In this document: positions 22,425 through 33,069 of the stretch, piece after piece | Layout: each line of letters starts with the position of its first letter | Numbering within the stretch: position 1 is the first letter of the stretch | NCBI GenBank assembly: GCA_039707655.1 | Contig: CM077672.1 | Location: 193,916,037-193,980,036 of the forward strand | Reading direction: 5' to 3' | Source: Elymus sibiricus | Taxonomy: Eukaryota; Streptophyta; Magnoliopsida; Poales; Poaceae | DNA: 64,000 nucleotides | Translations under genes and position numbers: made by a program | The notes under the pieces: model-generated | What the model was told of the DNA's origin: nothing | Databases searched by the model: none | What the model saw: only the letters and a program-made list of their open reading frames with translations

Positions 22425-22760
22425 AAAGGCAAAGGCGGCGGCGGCGGCGTGGCAAGCAGAGCGCGGCCCGGGCGGCGGCGGCGGCGGCGGGGCACGAGGG
22501 GCGGCGGCGTCGCGGTGGGCGGTCGGAGCACGGGCGGCCGGAGCGCGGGCGGCGTCGGCATCGCGGCGGGCGGCGGCGTCGGGGCGCGGGGGGGAGGAGA
22601 GGAGGGGAACGGCGCGGCGGCTCACAGTGGGAGCGGGGACGGCGTCGGGGCAGCTCGGCGACGGCGACGACGGCGAGGTGGGGCAGCCTGACGGCGTCGG
22701 GGCAAGGCTCGGCGGCGATGGCGACGAGGAGCAGCCTGGGGGCGTCGGGCGGAGAAGAAC
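22425..22760 (-). other. GC-rich leader region, GGC/GCC repeats
   Basis: Dense GGC triplets lie directly downstream (minus strand) of the TATA box at 22798. This is probably the 5' leader of the protease gene. The Ala/Pro/Arg-rich ORFs here are low-complexity and I do not call them. Confidence 0.5.
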
Positions 22761-22791
22761 AAGTGATTTCGAGAAACTGCTAAGTGTGGGC

Positions 22792-22798
22792 TTATATA
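22792..22798 (-). promoter_or_regulatory. TATA box, minus strand, for the protease gene
   Basis: TGTATATAAGCC on the minus strand lies immediately downstream of the internal GGTCCCGGTT block, the same arrangement as at the right end of the element. Confidence 0.5.
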
Positions 22799-22806
22799 CA
22801 CAGAGC

Positions 22807-23005
22807 ATTGGTCCCGGTTGGTGGCACCAACCGGGACCAATGAACCCCTTTAGTCCCGGTTGGTGCCGCCAACCGGGACCAAAGGTCAGTTTTCAACAGC
22901 CCAAAGGGCGGGAAACAGGGACCTTTGGTCCCGGTTGGTGGCACCAACCGGGACTAAAGGGGTGCATTGGTCCCGGTTGGTGCCACGAACCGGGACCAAA
23001 GGGTG
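22807..23005. promoter_or_regulatory. Internal block of GGTCCCGGTT inverted repeats
   Basis: Four palindromic units such as GGTCCCGGTTGGTGGC paired with CCAACCGGGACC lie about 6 kb from either end. They match the subterminal motifs and sit upstream of the minus-strand TATA box. This suggests a transposase-responsive internal promoter or a junction between two elements. Confidence 0.75.
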
Positions 23006-23009
23006 GTGC

Positions 23010-23536
23010 TGCCCGGGGCTAAATTTTTAGTCCCACCTCGCTAGCTGAGAGAGCTCGAGAGTGGTTTATAAGCGCTGCTGCGCACACCCTCTCGAGCTCC
23101 TCTCAACTGCAGGCTTCCGGGCCTAATCTGTCACTGCGTGTGGGCCTATTGGGCCTTCTGCGGGCCTGAATCCTGGCCCAACAAGCTGGTTGGGTTTCTA
23201 GTCGTATTCAGGCCGTGGTGGCCCGGTAGGTGGCATTTTTTTAAAAAAAAATCCAGTTTTTTGTTTTTTTTTGCTTTATTTATTTTATTTTGTTCCTACT
23301 TACTGTTTGGTTATTTTAGTTTGCTATTAAAGTTTCTAACAAAAAAATTCGTTATGAAAATTCTTTTTGCTATTAATGTTTTGAACAAAAAATACTTATA
23401 TAATTTTAGTTGCATAAATTTTATATAATTTTAGTTTCAAAAATATTTTAATTGATTATTTTTAGTTCATTCTTTTTGCTATTAGAGTTTCATAAAAGTT
23501 TTCTTGTTCATTCTTTTTGCTATTAGTTCATTCTTT
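23010..23536. other. Intergenic part of the CACTA element
   Basis: A plus-strand TATA-like GGTTTATAAGCG (23063-23074) and an inverted GAGAGAGCTCGAGAG / CTCTCGAGCTCCTCTC pair are present, then T-rich sequence. No gene is supported. Confidence 0.4.
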
Positions 23537-23539
23537 GAG

Positions 23540-24290
23540 CTAAATGACCCTGAAATTGAAAAGCACTACAAATGAACTCTGAAAAGGTTGAAAGTTGGCA
23601 TGGTATCATCATTTCACCCACATGGCATGTGCTAAAAAGTTGAGAGGGTTACGGCGAAAACTGGATGCACTTCGTGTACAAAATGGACAATCTTTTTCGA
23701 AGTATCAGGGTTTCGGACGAAAACTCATCTGTTACAAAGGGATTTCATTTTTTTTGAACTTATTTGAACTCCAGACTTTTTGTGTGTTCAAAATGCACCA
23801 TTCAAAGCCACATCATCAATTTTCAACCCTTTCTGACTTCATTTGGTATTTTTCACGCATTTACTGATTTTTTTTTAGCTAAATGACCCTGAAATTGAAA
23901 AGCACTACAAATGAACTCTGAAAAGGTTGAAAGTTGGCATGGTATCATCATTTCACCCACATAGCATGTGCTAAAAAGTTGAGAGGGTTACGGCAAAAAC
24001 TGGATGCACTTTGTGTACAAAATGGACAATCTCTTTCGAAGTATCAGGGTTTCGGACGAAAACTCATCTGTTACAAAGGGATTTCATTTTTTTGAACTTA
24101 TTTGAACTCCAGACTTTTTGTGTGTTCAAAATGCACCATTCAAAGCCACATCATCAATTTTCAACCCTTTCTAACTTCATTTGGTATTTTTCATGCATTT
24201 ACTGATTTTTTGAGCTAAATGACCCTGAAATTGAAAAGCACTACAAATGAACTCATCTGTTACAAAAGGCATTTCATTTCTTCACATGTA
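23540..24290. repeat. Tandem repeat of about 339 bp (two full copies and a partial)
   Basis: CTAAATGACCCTGAAATTGAAAAG starts copies at 23540, 23879 and 24215 (spacings 339 and 336). The third copy is shortened. The ORFs at 23595-23867 and 24011-24205 are shadows of the repeat. Confidence 0.9.
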
Positions 24291-24322
24291 ACTGCAATGA
24301 TATAGTTGTGGAGAGAAAGTCT

Positions 24323-27300
24323 TCACTTTTTCTTCGCTTGTGTCCTTTGCTTATTGCGCCGTAACCATGGATAATCTTCATCGTTTAACAGGGTGCTTGG
24401 GTCAGCCTTGACTTTGAAGGGAGGAATTTCATGAAACTTTTCATAATCTTCGGACATGTCTGTCTTGCCCTCCAATCCCACGATGTCTCTTTTTCCTGAA
24501 AGAACTATGTGGCGCTTTGGCTCATCGTATGATGTATTCGCTTCCTTATCTTTTCTTTTTCTTGGTTTGGTAGACATGTCCTTCACATAGAAAACTTGCG
24601 CCACATCATTGGCTAGGACGAATGGTTCGTCTGTGTACCCAAGATTGTTCAGATCCACTGTTGTCATTCCGTACTATGGGTCTTCCTGTACCCCGCCTCC
24701 TGACAGATTGACCCATTTGCACTGAAACAAAGGGACCTTGAAATCATGTCCATAGTCAAGTTCCCATATGTCCACTATGTAACCATAATATGTGTCCTTT
24801 CCCCTATTGGTTGCTGCATCAAAGCGAACACCGCTGTTTTGGTTGGTGCACTTTTGATCTTGGGCGATCGTGTAAAATGTATTCCCATTTATCTCGTACC
24901 CTTTGTAAGTCAATACAGTCGAAGATGGTCCCCTGACCAACGAGTACAACTCATCAGAAACAGTGTTGTCACCCATGAGACGTGTTTGCAACCAACTGCC
25001 GAAAGTCCTGATGTGTTCATATGTAATCCAGTCGTCACACTGCTCCGGGTGTTTGGAGCGCAGAATATTCTTGTGTTCATCGACATACGGGGTCACCAAG
25101 GTAGAATTCTGTAGAACTGTGTAGTGTTCTTGAGACCAAGAATGCCCGTCCCTACATATTATTGAGTCCGCTCCTAGCGTGCCTTTTCCAGTCAGTCTCC
25201 CCTCATACCGCGATTGAGGGAGACCAATCTTCTTAAGGTCAGGAATGAAGTCAACACAAAACCCAATGACATCCTCTGTTTGATGGCCCATGGAGATGCT
25301 TCCTTCTGGCCTAGCGCGGTTACGAACATATTTCTTTAAGACTCCCATGAACCTCTCAAAGGGGAACATATTGTGTAGAAATACAGGGCCCAGAACGACA
25401 ATCTCGTCGACTAGATGAACTAGGACGTGCGTCATGATATTGAAGAAGGACGGTGGGAACACCAGCTCGAAACTAACAAGACATTGCACCAAATCACTCC
25501 TTAACCTTGGCAGGATTTCTGGATCGATCACCTTCTGAGAGATTGCATTGAGGAATGCACATAGCTTCACAATGGCTAATCGAACGTTTTCCGGTAGAAG
25601 CCCCCTCAATGCAACCGGAAGCAGTTGCGTCATAATCACGTGGCAGTCATGAGACTTTAGGTTTTGGAACTTTTTCTCTGCCACATTTATTATTCCCTTT
25701 ATATTCAATGAGAAGCCAGACGGGACCTTCATACTGAGCAGGCATTCAAAGAAGATTTCCTTCTCTTCTTTGGTAAGAGCGTAGCTGGCAGGACCTTCAT
25801 ACTGCTTTGGATGCATGCCGTCTTTTTCATGCACACGTTGCTGTTCCTCCCGTGCCTTCGGTGTATCTTTTGTCTTCCCATACACTCCCAAGAAGCCTAG
25901 CAGGTTCACGCAAAGATTCTTCGTCACGTGCATCACGTCGATTGCAGAGCGGACCTCTAGGTCTTTCCAATAGGGTAGGTCCCAAAATACAGATTTCTTC
26001 TTCCACATGGGTGCGCGTCCCGCATCGTCAGTCGGAACAGATAGTCCGCCAGAACCCTTTCCAAAGATTACTTGTAAATCATTGACCATATCAAGTATGT
26101 GATCACCAGTACGGAGGGCAGGCTTCTTCCGGTGATCTGCCTCACCTTTGAAATGCTTTCCTTTCTTTCGACATTGATGGTTGGTCGGAAGAAATCGACG
26201 ATGCCCCAGGTACACATTCTTCCTGCATTTGTCCAAATATATACTATCGGTGTCATCTAAACAGTGTGTGCATGCGTGGTATCCCTTGTTTGTCTGTCCT
26301 GAAATGTTACTGAGAGCAGGCCAATCGTTGATGGTTACAAACAGCAACGCATGTAGGTCAAATTCCTCCTGTTCGTTCTCATCCCACACACGTACACCTC
26401 TTCCATTCCATAGCTGTAAAAGTTCATCAACTAATGGCCTTAGGTACACATCAATGTAATTGCCGGGTTGCTTAGGGCCTTGGATGAGCACTGGCATCAT
26501 AATGAACTTCCGCTTCATGCACAACCAAGGAGGAAGGTTATACATACATAGAGCCACAGGCCATGTGCTATGCTTGCTGCTCTGCTCCCCAAAAGGATTA
26601 ACGCCATCTACACTTAAACCAAACCATACGTTCCTCGGGTCACCTGTAAAGTCGCTCCACTTTCTCTCGATCTTTCTCCACTGCGACCCGTCAGCGGGTG
26701 CTCTCAACTTCACGTCTTTCTTACGGTCTTTTATGTGCCATTGCATCAACTCGGCATGCTTTTTGTTTCTGAATAGACGTTTCAACCGTGGTATTATAGG
26801 AGCATACCACATCACCTTGGCAGGAACCATCTTCCCGGTGCGCTGGCCCTCAACATCACCAGGGTCATCTCTTCTGATCTTATACCGCAATGCACCTCAT
26901 ACCGGGCATGCGTTCAAATCCTCGTACGCACCGCGGTAGAGGATGCAGTCATTAGGGCATGCATGTATCTTCTGCACCTCCAATCCTAGATGGCATAGAA
27001 CCTTCTTTGCTTCGTACGTACTGTCGGGCAATTCGTTATCCTTTGGAAGCTTCTTCTTCATTATTTTAAGTAGCGAACTAAATCCCTTGTCAGATACACC
27101 ATTGTCTGCCTTCCATTGCAGCAATTCCAGTGTGGTACCAAGCTTTCTGTTGTCATCTTCGCAATTTGGGTACAACCCTTTTTTGTGATCCTCTAACATG
27201 CGATCGAACTTCAACTTCTCCCTTTCACTTTCGCATTCTCTCTGTGCATCAACAATGACCCGGCGAAGATCATCATCGGGCACATCGTCTGGTTCCTCTT

Positions 27301-27622
27301 GATCTTCAGCTTCCCCCATTGCAGCATCACCGTATTCAGGGGGCGGGTAGTTGTCATCATCCTCTTCTTCTTCGTTGTCTTCCATCATAACCCCTCTTTC
27401 TCCGTGCTTGGTCCAAACATTATAGCGTGACATAAAACCCTTCTCAAGCAGGTGGAAGTGAAGGGTTTTAGAGTTGGAGAAAGCCTTCGTATTCTCACAG
27501 ACAGTACATGGACAATGCATAAAACAATTCTGCTTGTTTGCCTCAGCCGCTTCGAGAAAATTATGCAGGCCCTTAATATACTCGGAGGTGCGTCGGTCAC
27601 CGTACATCCATTGCCGGTTCAT
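24323..27622 (-). pseudogene. TNPD-type CACTA transposase with two in-frame stops
   Basis: One 1,100-codon frame runs from ATG 27622 to TGA 24323-24325, broken by TGA 26897-26899 (codon 242) and TAG 24674-24676 (codon 983). Residues about 1-75 (RQWMYGDRR...) match the transposase-associated domain. About 320-560 match the Transposase_21/tnp2 core with acidic residues in LSVDGVNPF (D339) and INDWP (D433). About 610-740 match DUF4218 and the C-terminus (WELDYGHDFKVPLFQCKWVN, then the region after the second stop) matches DUF4216. The enzyme cuts and joins the element ends. Two stops imply no full-length product. Confidence 0.92.
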
Positions 27623-28109
27623 CTGCGTGCGTTATATAGTTCTCATTATTGAACAACATATAACTCTCTAGAGCATCTAATTAAATCATACAAGTAAGAA
27701 CTATCTAGAACAACATATAACCAAAACCATCGCACTATATAATAACAAACAATAATAAAAGTAAGAAAGTTACACAAGTATCTATCTAAATCATACAAGT
27801 AAGAACTTTTTTCTTTTAGAAAGAAGATAAGAAGAAGAGGCTAACCACGGTGGTGCCGGCACCGAGATGGGCGCGGGCGATCGACGGCGGTGAGGACGGG
27901 GACGGGACAGGACGGACCGCCAAACCTAGACAAATCTTGAGGAAAATGGAGCTTGGACAAGGAGCTTCCAGAGGAGAAAGCTTAAGTGTGGCTCGGGCAT
28001 TTCATCGAACACCTCATGTGCATAGGAGGTGAGCTAGAGCACCACAAAGCTCTCCCACGGCCGGCCAAAAAAACAGAGCAGTGCACTGCTCTCCTCGCGG
28101 GCAGGGGGG
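27623..28109 (-). other. 5' leader region of the transposase gene
   Basis: Between the minus-strand TATA box (28117-28110) and the ATG there is no other ORF of note. CGCACGCAG just before the ATG could be a splice acceptor. Confidence 0.4.
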
Positions 28110-28117
28110 TATATATA
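28110..28117 (-). promoter_or_regulatory. TATA box of the transposase gene
   Basis: CCTATATATACC lies between the right subterminal repeats and the transposase start, reading leftward. Confidence 0.6.
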
Positions 28118-28125
28118 GGCTGACC

Positions 28126-28371
28126 ATTGGTCCCGGTTTGTGGCTGGAACCGGGACCAAATGATGGGCCAGGAGCGAGGCCCATTGGTCCCGGTTCGTGT
28201 CTGGAACCGGGACCAAAGGGGTCAGACGAACCGGGACCAATGGCCCACGAGGCCCGGCCGGCGCCCTGGCCTCACGAATCGGGACCAATGCCCCCATTGG
28301 TCCCGGTTCGTGAGTGAACCGGGATTAATGGGCTTTTCAGGGCTGGACCAAAGCCCTGTTTTCTACTAGTG
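28126..28371. repeat. Right subterminal repeats and inverted repeat end of the CACTA element
   Basis: Repeated TTGGTCCCGGTT and GAACCGGGACCAA motifs end in TTTTCTACTAGTG, followed by TSD CTA (28372-28374). Confidence 0.85.
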
Positions 28372-28376
28372 CTACA

Positions 28377-28381
28377 TCCCA
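28377..28381 (+). repeat. TSD TCCCA of the copia element, right copy
   Basis: Follows CA (28375-28376), the displaced last two bases of the copia 3' LTR. Together with 3348-3352 it proves the extent of the nest. Confidence 0.85.
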
Positions 28382-28872
28382 CCCTCCTTGAGTGCCCGGA
28401 TTAGAATCCGAAAATACACATCGAGTTTGACTCGCATGGCGGCTACAAGCTGATCCCACATTAGCAGGAGAGACCTTGCCCGCACATCTCATATCGCTCA
28501 CCACGTGCCCCCCTTCGCATTACTAATAAGGAGGCATGTGATGAGCGCTACGAGGCCTATGCCTCGGTCGTCCACCTTGGTGAAATCTTCAAGCATCCCG
28601 CCACCAGGAAGGTGTTGCGGGCGGAGAGTGACCGTGGCGTCTGGCTCCATTAGGAGGAGAAGCTGGCGGGCGTGGCGGCGGAGAGGGGGCGATCAGATGG
28701 CGCTCATTCAACCTCGACGACATCGGGTAGGAAAAGGGACGAAGGCAAGGTCGCCGGGCCGTCACACTGTTGTGCCTAGGCAAAGGGCGACTCGTCACAT
28801 ATGCATGTGCCGCGTGCACTGCATTCATCATCGTCGTGGTGGGGAGGAACTAGTGTTTCTCCCAAGGCGTAA
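28381..28872 (+). pseudogene. 3' half of the decayed gene split by the nest
   Basis: Continues the frame of 3202-3351 through the restored codon at the TSD and ends at TAA 28870-28872. In-frame stops at 28402, 28462, 28651 and 28777 are all TAG. Readable segments include IHIEFDSHGGYKLIPH and ACDERYEAYASVVHLGEIF. Without the stops the two halves give about 213 residues. The family is not recognised. Confidence 0.5.
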
Positions 28873-30229
28873 AATATCATCAGTTTAGTAAAAAAAAAGT
28901 CGCTAATCCACTTTTCTACCCCCTATGTAACCACTTTCTAATGCAATGTTATCTTAAATCAGCGTTTCAATCATTGAAATTAAATGTGTGTATTTTTGAG
29001 TTGATGTGATAAAAAACAGAAAACAAAAAAGAAAAATAATACGAAGCCACATTATGTCAACTCTTGCATTTGCGCACAGCCGCGGTGGCCTCGATACAAT
29101 CCCCGATAACGTGACTTTGCTAAAGTTCTATGAGAATAGTGAAACATAAAACGGGCTAATTTGTTGCAAGTAATTTGTTTTTATATGGAAAAAGAGACCA
29201 GGTCCACAGGACTCGGTGCAGGCCACGCCTCAGTGCAGTTCATACACGCGAACACATTTCCATGTACGTATGCATGTCTAGCACTACTTTTGTACTCTTG
29301 TATGCCTCAAGCAGACGTGTTAGCGTCATCCCACGACCTTTTGTTTCTGAACGACATCAGGTCGCCTTACCCAACACCTCGCCGAACCAGATACATCAAT
29401 CTGATATCTCCGCTTCTTTTATTTTTTTTTGCAGTATACTCCTTCGTAGTAGTATCCTTCAAGAGACATCAGGCATTTTCCCAGTGCTTAGTTGGATCAG
29501 TATGCCAATCTACGAGAAGAATTTGACTGTAATCCTTGATGCCACATTTTGAAATCTACTATCAGTAGCGAGAGATGATGGGGTAATTATTTGCATGGTC
29601 AGAGGTATGGTAGCGTCACCGATTCAATGCAGTCCAAATTTGGCGTGTACTCGTTCGCAAACAAAGAAACAAAAGTGTAGTGCGTGATGCCAGCCCATTT
29701 TGTAAGTAACTGAAGTTGAAAAGCTGGAGGGATGCACAAGCCGTCCACGACATGTAGATTGTCCTATTTCAGATCGGCGCACCGGGAGAAGCGATGACAC
29801 CAGCCGTCCATCTCTTGCTCTTGCTGAAATTAATTCTCATAAATGTTGTCCTTAATTTACTGCCAAAAATCGGCAAAACGATCACGCGTATGTATCCTTA
29901 GCGCAAATGACTTTTGCATGATCGCAGATATTGCTTACTCTTGAAGCACTAAATTTTCCACATCCTCGAATATTTAGATTCTTCGAAACAATGTTACGAC
30001 CAATTATTGGAAATGGCATATCTGTGTTTTCTGATTTACTTCCTAAAACTAAGATTTTGTTGAACTTATATGTATGTATCAAGATCATCATCGGTTACCC
30101 GCAAAAAAAAAAAAAGATCATCATCGGTTGCTGAAATTTATTGTGATAATTTTTTTTTACAATTTGCTGGAAAATATAACCCGAAACGTGACCCATTCAT
30201 AAATGTCTTACTATAATATTGTTTTACTT
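28873..30229. other. AT-rich region without recognised features
   Basis: No ORF with domain-like content, no LTR or terminal inverted repeat pair, and no RNA gene was seen. Short poly-A and poly-T runs are present. Confidence 0.4.
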
Positions 30230-31120
30230 CATCATGAAGCATACATTTTGTAAAGCAGCCCACAATTTACTCTTTTCCAAAAAAATGCTATGACCAACAG
30301 CTAGAAGCTATACTAGGAAGATTTTAATTTACTTCCTAAATCTAATGTTTAGTACTACTCGATATATTGCATGGTGATTATTGGCTGCTAAAAATTATTG
30401 TACATTTGTTTAATAACTTGCTAAATATAATATCTATAGCATAAACCATTATTTTGATTAACTCTTTTCCAAGAAAAATGCGGTGACCAACGGCTAGAAG
30501 CTATACTCGGAAGATTCTAATTTACTTCCTAAATCTAATATTTAGTACTCGATATATTGCACGGTGATTTATTGGCTGCTGAAATTTATTGTGCTACATT
30601 TGTTTTAAGATTTGCTAGATATAACAACATATATCTTTTCTTTAAAGCATAACCACATATATCTATCTATAGCATAAACCATTAATTTCTATTAACTCTT
30701 TTACCAAAAGAAAAAAATGTTGTGGCCAACAGATAGAAGCTATAGTAGGAAGATATCTAATTTACTTCCTAAATCTAATGTTCTGTTTTCGATATAGATT
30801 ATTGGCTGCTGACATTTATTGCTCTACATTTATTTTATAATTTGGTAAAGATAACCACACATAACTATCTCTAGCGTAAAACATTATTTTTTGATTTACT
30901 CTTTTCCACAGAAAATGCTATGACCAACGGCGAGAAGCTCTACTATGAAAATTCTAATTTACTTCCTGGCATAAAACGTTAATTTTGATTTACTCTTTTC
31001 CGAAGAAAATGCTATGCCTAGAGGCTATACTAGGAAGATTCAAACGTACTTCCGAAATCTAATGTTTACTTCTCGATATATTGGCTGCTAACTTACAATT
31101 TGTGTCTTTCAAAAAATGTT
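30230..31120. repeat. Degenerate tandem repeats, about 90-230 bp units
   Basis: ACTCTTTTCCAAnnAAAATGCTATG, then GACCAACGGCTAGAAGCTATACT and AATTTACTTCCTAAATCTAATG, recur from about 30268, 30459, 30690, 30898 and 30982. Spacing and length vary by deletion. Confidence 0.7.
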
Positions 31121-31315
31121 GTAATTAGAGGTTGTAAGCGCTAAAATAAAAAAAAATGATTTGTTTTCTAAATTTATTGTTCCGTGTGTCTCGTGCATAT
31201 GTAGTGCGCCAATGAGTGGCTATCAGCATTTTACTGTGCTACATAGTTTGTAATAACTTCTTGAGAAAAATGACCACAAATGTGATCACCTATGTTTATC
31301 TCTAGCATAAATTGC

Positions 31316-31695
31316 TTTTGCATGGAAAATGATGATCACCTATGTCAAGTATGGACCGATATTTATCATGACAACTAGAGGTTGCTAAAGTTCATTGTGC
31401 AGAATTGTTTTAACCATGATACTTTTGTAAACAAACAGTTAAAAATAGTAAAATACGAAGTCTACCTAGATGTCACGGACTTGCGGGTGATCACCGTCCT
31501 CTCTTTTGCATGGAAAAAGATGATCGCCTATGTCAAGTATGGACCGATATTTATCATGACAACTAGAGGTTGCTAAAGTTCATTGTGCAGAATTGTTTTA
31601 ACCATGATACTTTTGTAAACAAATATTTAAAAATGGTAAAATACGAAGTCCACCTAGATGTCAGAGACGTGCGGGTGATCACCATCCTCTGCGTG
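31316..31695. repeat. Two-copy tandem repeat of 188 bp
   Basis: TGCATGGAAAATGATGATC (31319) and TGCATGGAAAAAGATGATC (31507) begin near-identical stretches running through CTATGTCAAGTATGGACCG, TTGTGCAGAATTG and CACCTAGATGTCA to the shared GGGTGATCACC. The few differences suggest a recent duplication. Confidence 0.85.
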
Positions 31696-31868
31696 CATAA
31701 ATCTGTTTAAAACAATGTCGAGAAAGTTCCCCGGTTGGTAAAGAATATGCCTCGGTTCAGCTCAGCTCCATATGCAACCGATTGTACTCTCGTTTGGCAC
31801 ATGATCTATCCATTTGTCATTTCGGTTCGTTGCCGGTGACGGAAAAAAAGGGCATCGGGTTTTGAAGA

Positions 31869-31884
31869 GGGGGGGGGGGGGGGG
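31869..31884 (+). repeat. G16 homopolymer
   Basis: An uninterrupted run of 16 G follows GAAGA and precedes TAACC. It could form quadruplexes or be a sequencing-length artefact. Confidence 0.7.
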
Positions 31885-33069
31885 TAACCAAAAGCCATAA
31901 CTATGCAACTTAACTCCTTTCACACACACTCACAGAGGATGGTGCCACTGATCAGTGTAGTCATGACTAGGAAGCCGTTTGACGAGCATTGCCCTTGCAT
32001 GGTTCTTGTTAGCCACTCCATGGGAAGCATCAGGTGCTCGTGGAAAGACAACGTGTGGTCAGTGATGTCAAAAATACGTGCATGCACCATGCTAACGATG
32101 ACTAAGTTGCAATTGCCCCGGGACACATGCCTTAGGATAACTGTCTAGTTCACAGTCTTTTCTTACAAAGGGTTAATAGGTCAAACAGCGTTAACATCCC
32201 CTCAACATGTTAATCAAATTACTTTATTTGCTAAATGTGATATCAGTTCGTACATTAACCTCTGAGATGTTGACTACATACCCATAAAAAACAACAAGAC
32301 CCCTAGCAAGGAGGTGGAGAATACTTAATAATACGGCGAAACATTTACACAAAACACATATCCCGAGCACACACAAGGGAACCGTATACAGGCAAGTGAA
32401 TCCATGAAATAATTTGATCCATGGACAACACTGTTGTCGTAAAGGTCGTAATGATTTCATACCTATTAAATGTGGAAACGTTAAGGGTAACCATTACATG
32501 TTAGGCTTATAGTGTGATGCCGCTTTTTCCTCCTCGGACATTACGATTTTTGTCAATCCCTCCGTTTCTTCAAACCGAGTGTTAGGCTTATAGTGTAATG
32601 TGAATACTGTAAAGAGGGATGTGAAGGCGATACTCTAAAGTTAAGAAGTAGTGGTGGCAGTGACGTGGCAATACAACCATTGCTTGTTGGTCTGGTGGTG
32701 TGGGCTAGTCACCACACATATTTGCAAGTTAATGATTGTGTCAGTGGTTTGATGGCGAAAAGCTAACCACGACGGTGTCACAAGGGGTCAACCGAGCTCG
32801 GACAAATTAGATGCAGAGATCCAGAAGGGAAAATGTGTGGAAGGAAACAACGCTATGCTTGAGAAAAAATCGGTAAAGTGAAAGAATATGATGATCGACG
32901 AGGTATAAGGTGTAGGTGCGAAAGTGGTGTTGGTTGTAATGGGGTTTGATGGCAATCTGCTGCTCACGTGCACGTGTTGTGAAATGGCCGAGTCCTATAG
33001 ACAATACATGCCCTAACAGATGCATGTTATATTGTTCTAAGGAAGTACATCAACAACACTTAGGGACGA
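31885..33069. other. No recognised feature
   Basis: AT-rich unique-looking sequence. Short ORFs lack any domain and have no supporting context. Confidence 0.4.

Larger units (their letters stand above)
16838..28371. mobile_element. CACTA (En/Spm) transposon, 11.5 kb, with two genes
   Basis: The ends are CACTAGTAGAAAA and TTTTCTACTAGTG, a perfect 13-bp terminal inverted repeat with CTA TSDs. Both ends have repeated GGTCCCGGTT-type subterminal motifs, the likely transposase-binding sites. It carries a TNPD-type transposase and a Ulp1-protease-type gene, both on the minus strand and both with in-frame stops. It also holds a SNF2-fragment inverted repeat, a 73-bp tandem repeat and a 339-bp tandem repeat. 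It lies 2 bp inside the end of the copia 3' LTR. Confidence 0.93.
3353..28376 (+). mobile_element. Non-autonomous copia (SIRE/Maximus-like) element with nested insertions
   Basis: The two LTRs are each 1,582 bp once insertions are removed. The 5' LTR is 3353-4326 plus 8342-8949. The 3' LTR is 15258-16837 plus 28375-28376. Also present are a Met-tRNA primer site (8952), a polypurine tract (15244-15257) and TSD TCCCA. The internal 6.3 kb carries gag and a second transposon-like ORF but no protease, integrase or reverse transcriptase, so the element needs help in trans. By hand I count about 35 substitutions between the LTRs, near 2 percent. The family name is tentative. Confidence 0.85.

Noticed and set aside
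22300..23022. 240-codon Gly/Ala/Arg-rich plus-strand ORF and 158-codon minus-strand Pro/Ala ORF
   Set aside because: Low-complexity readings of GGC repeats and subterminal repeats. The region fits a leader.
24746..27188. Plus-strand ORFs of 80 to 160 codons
   Set aside because: Antisense shadows of the transposase gene.
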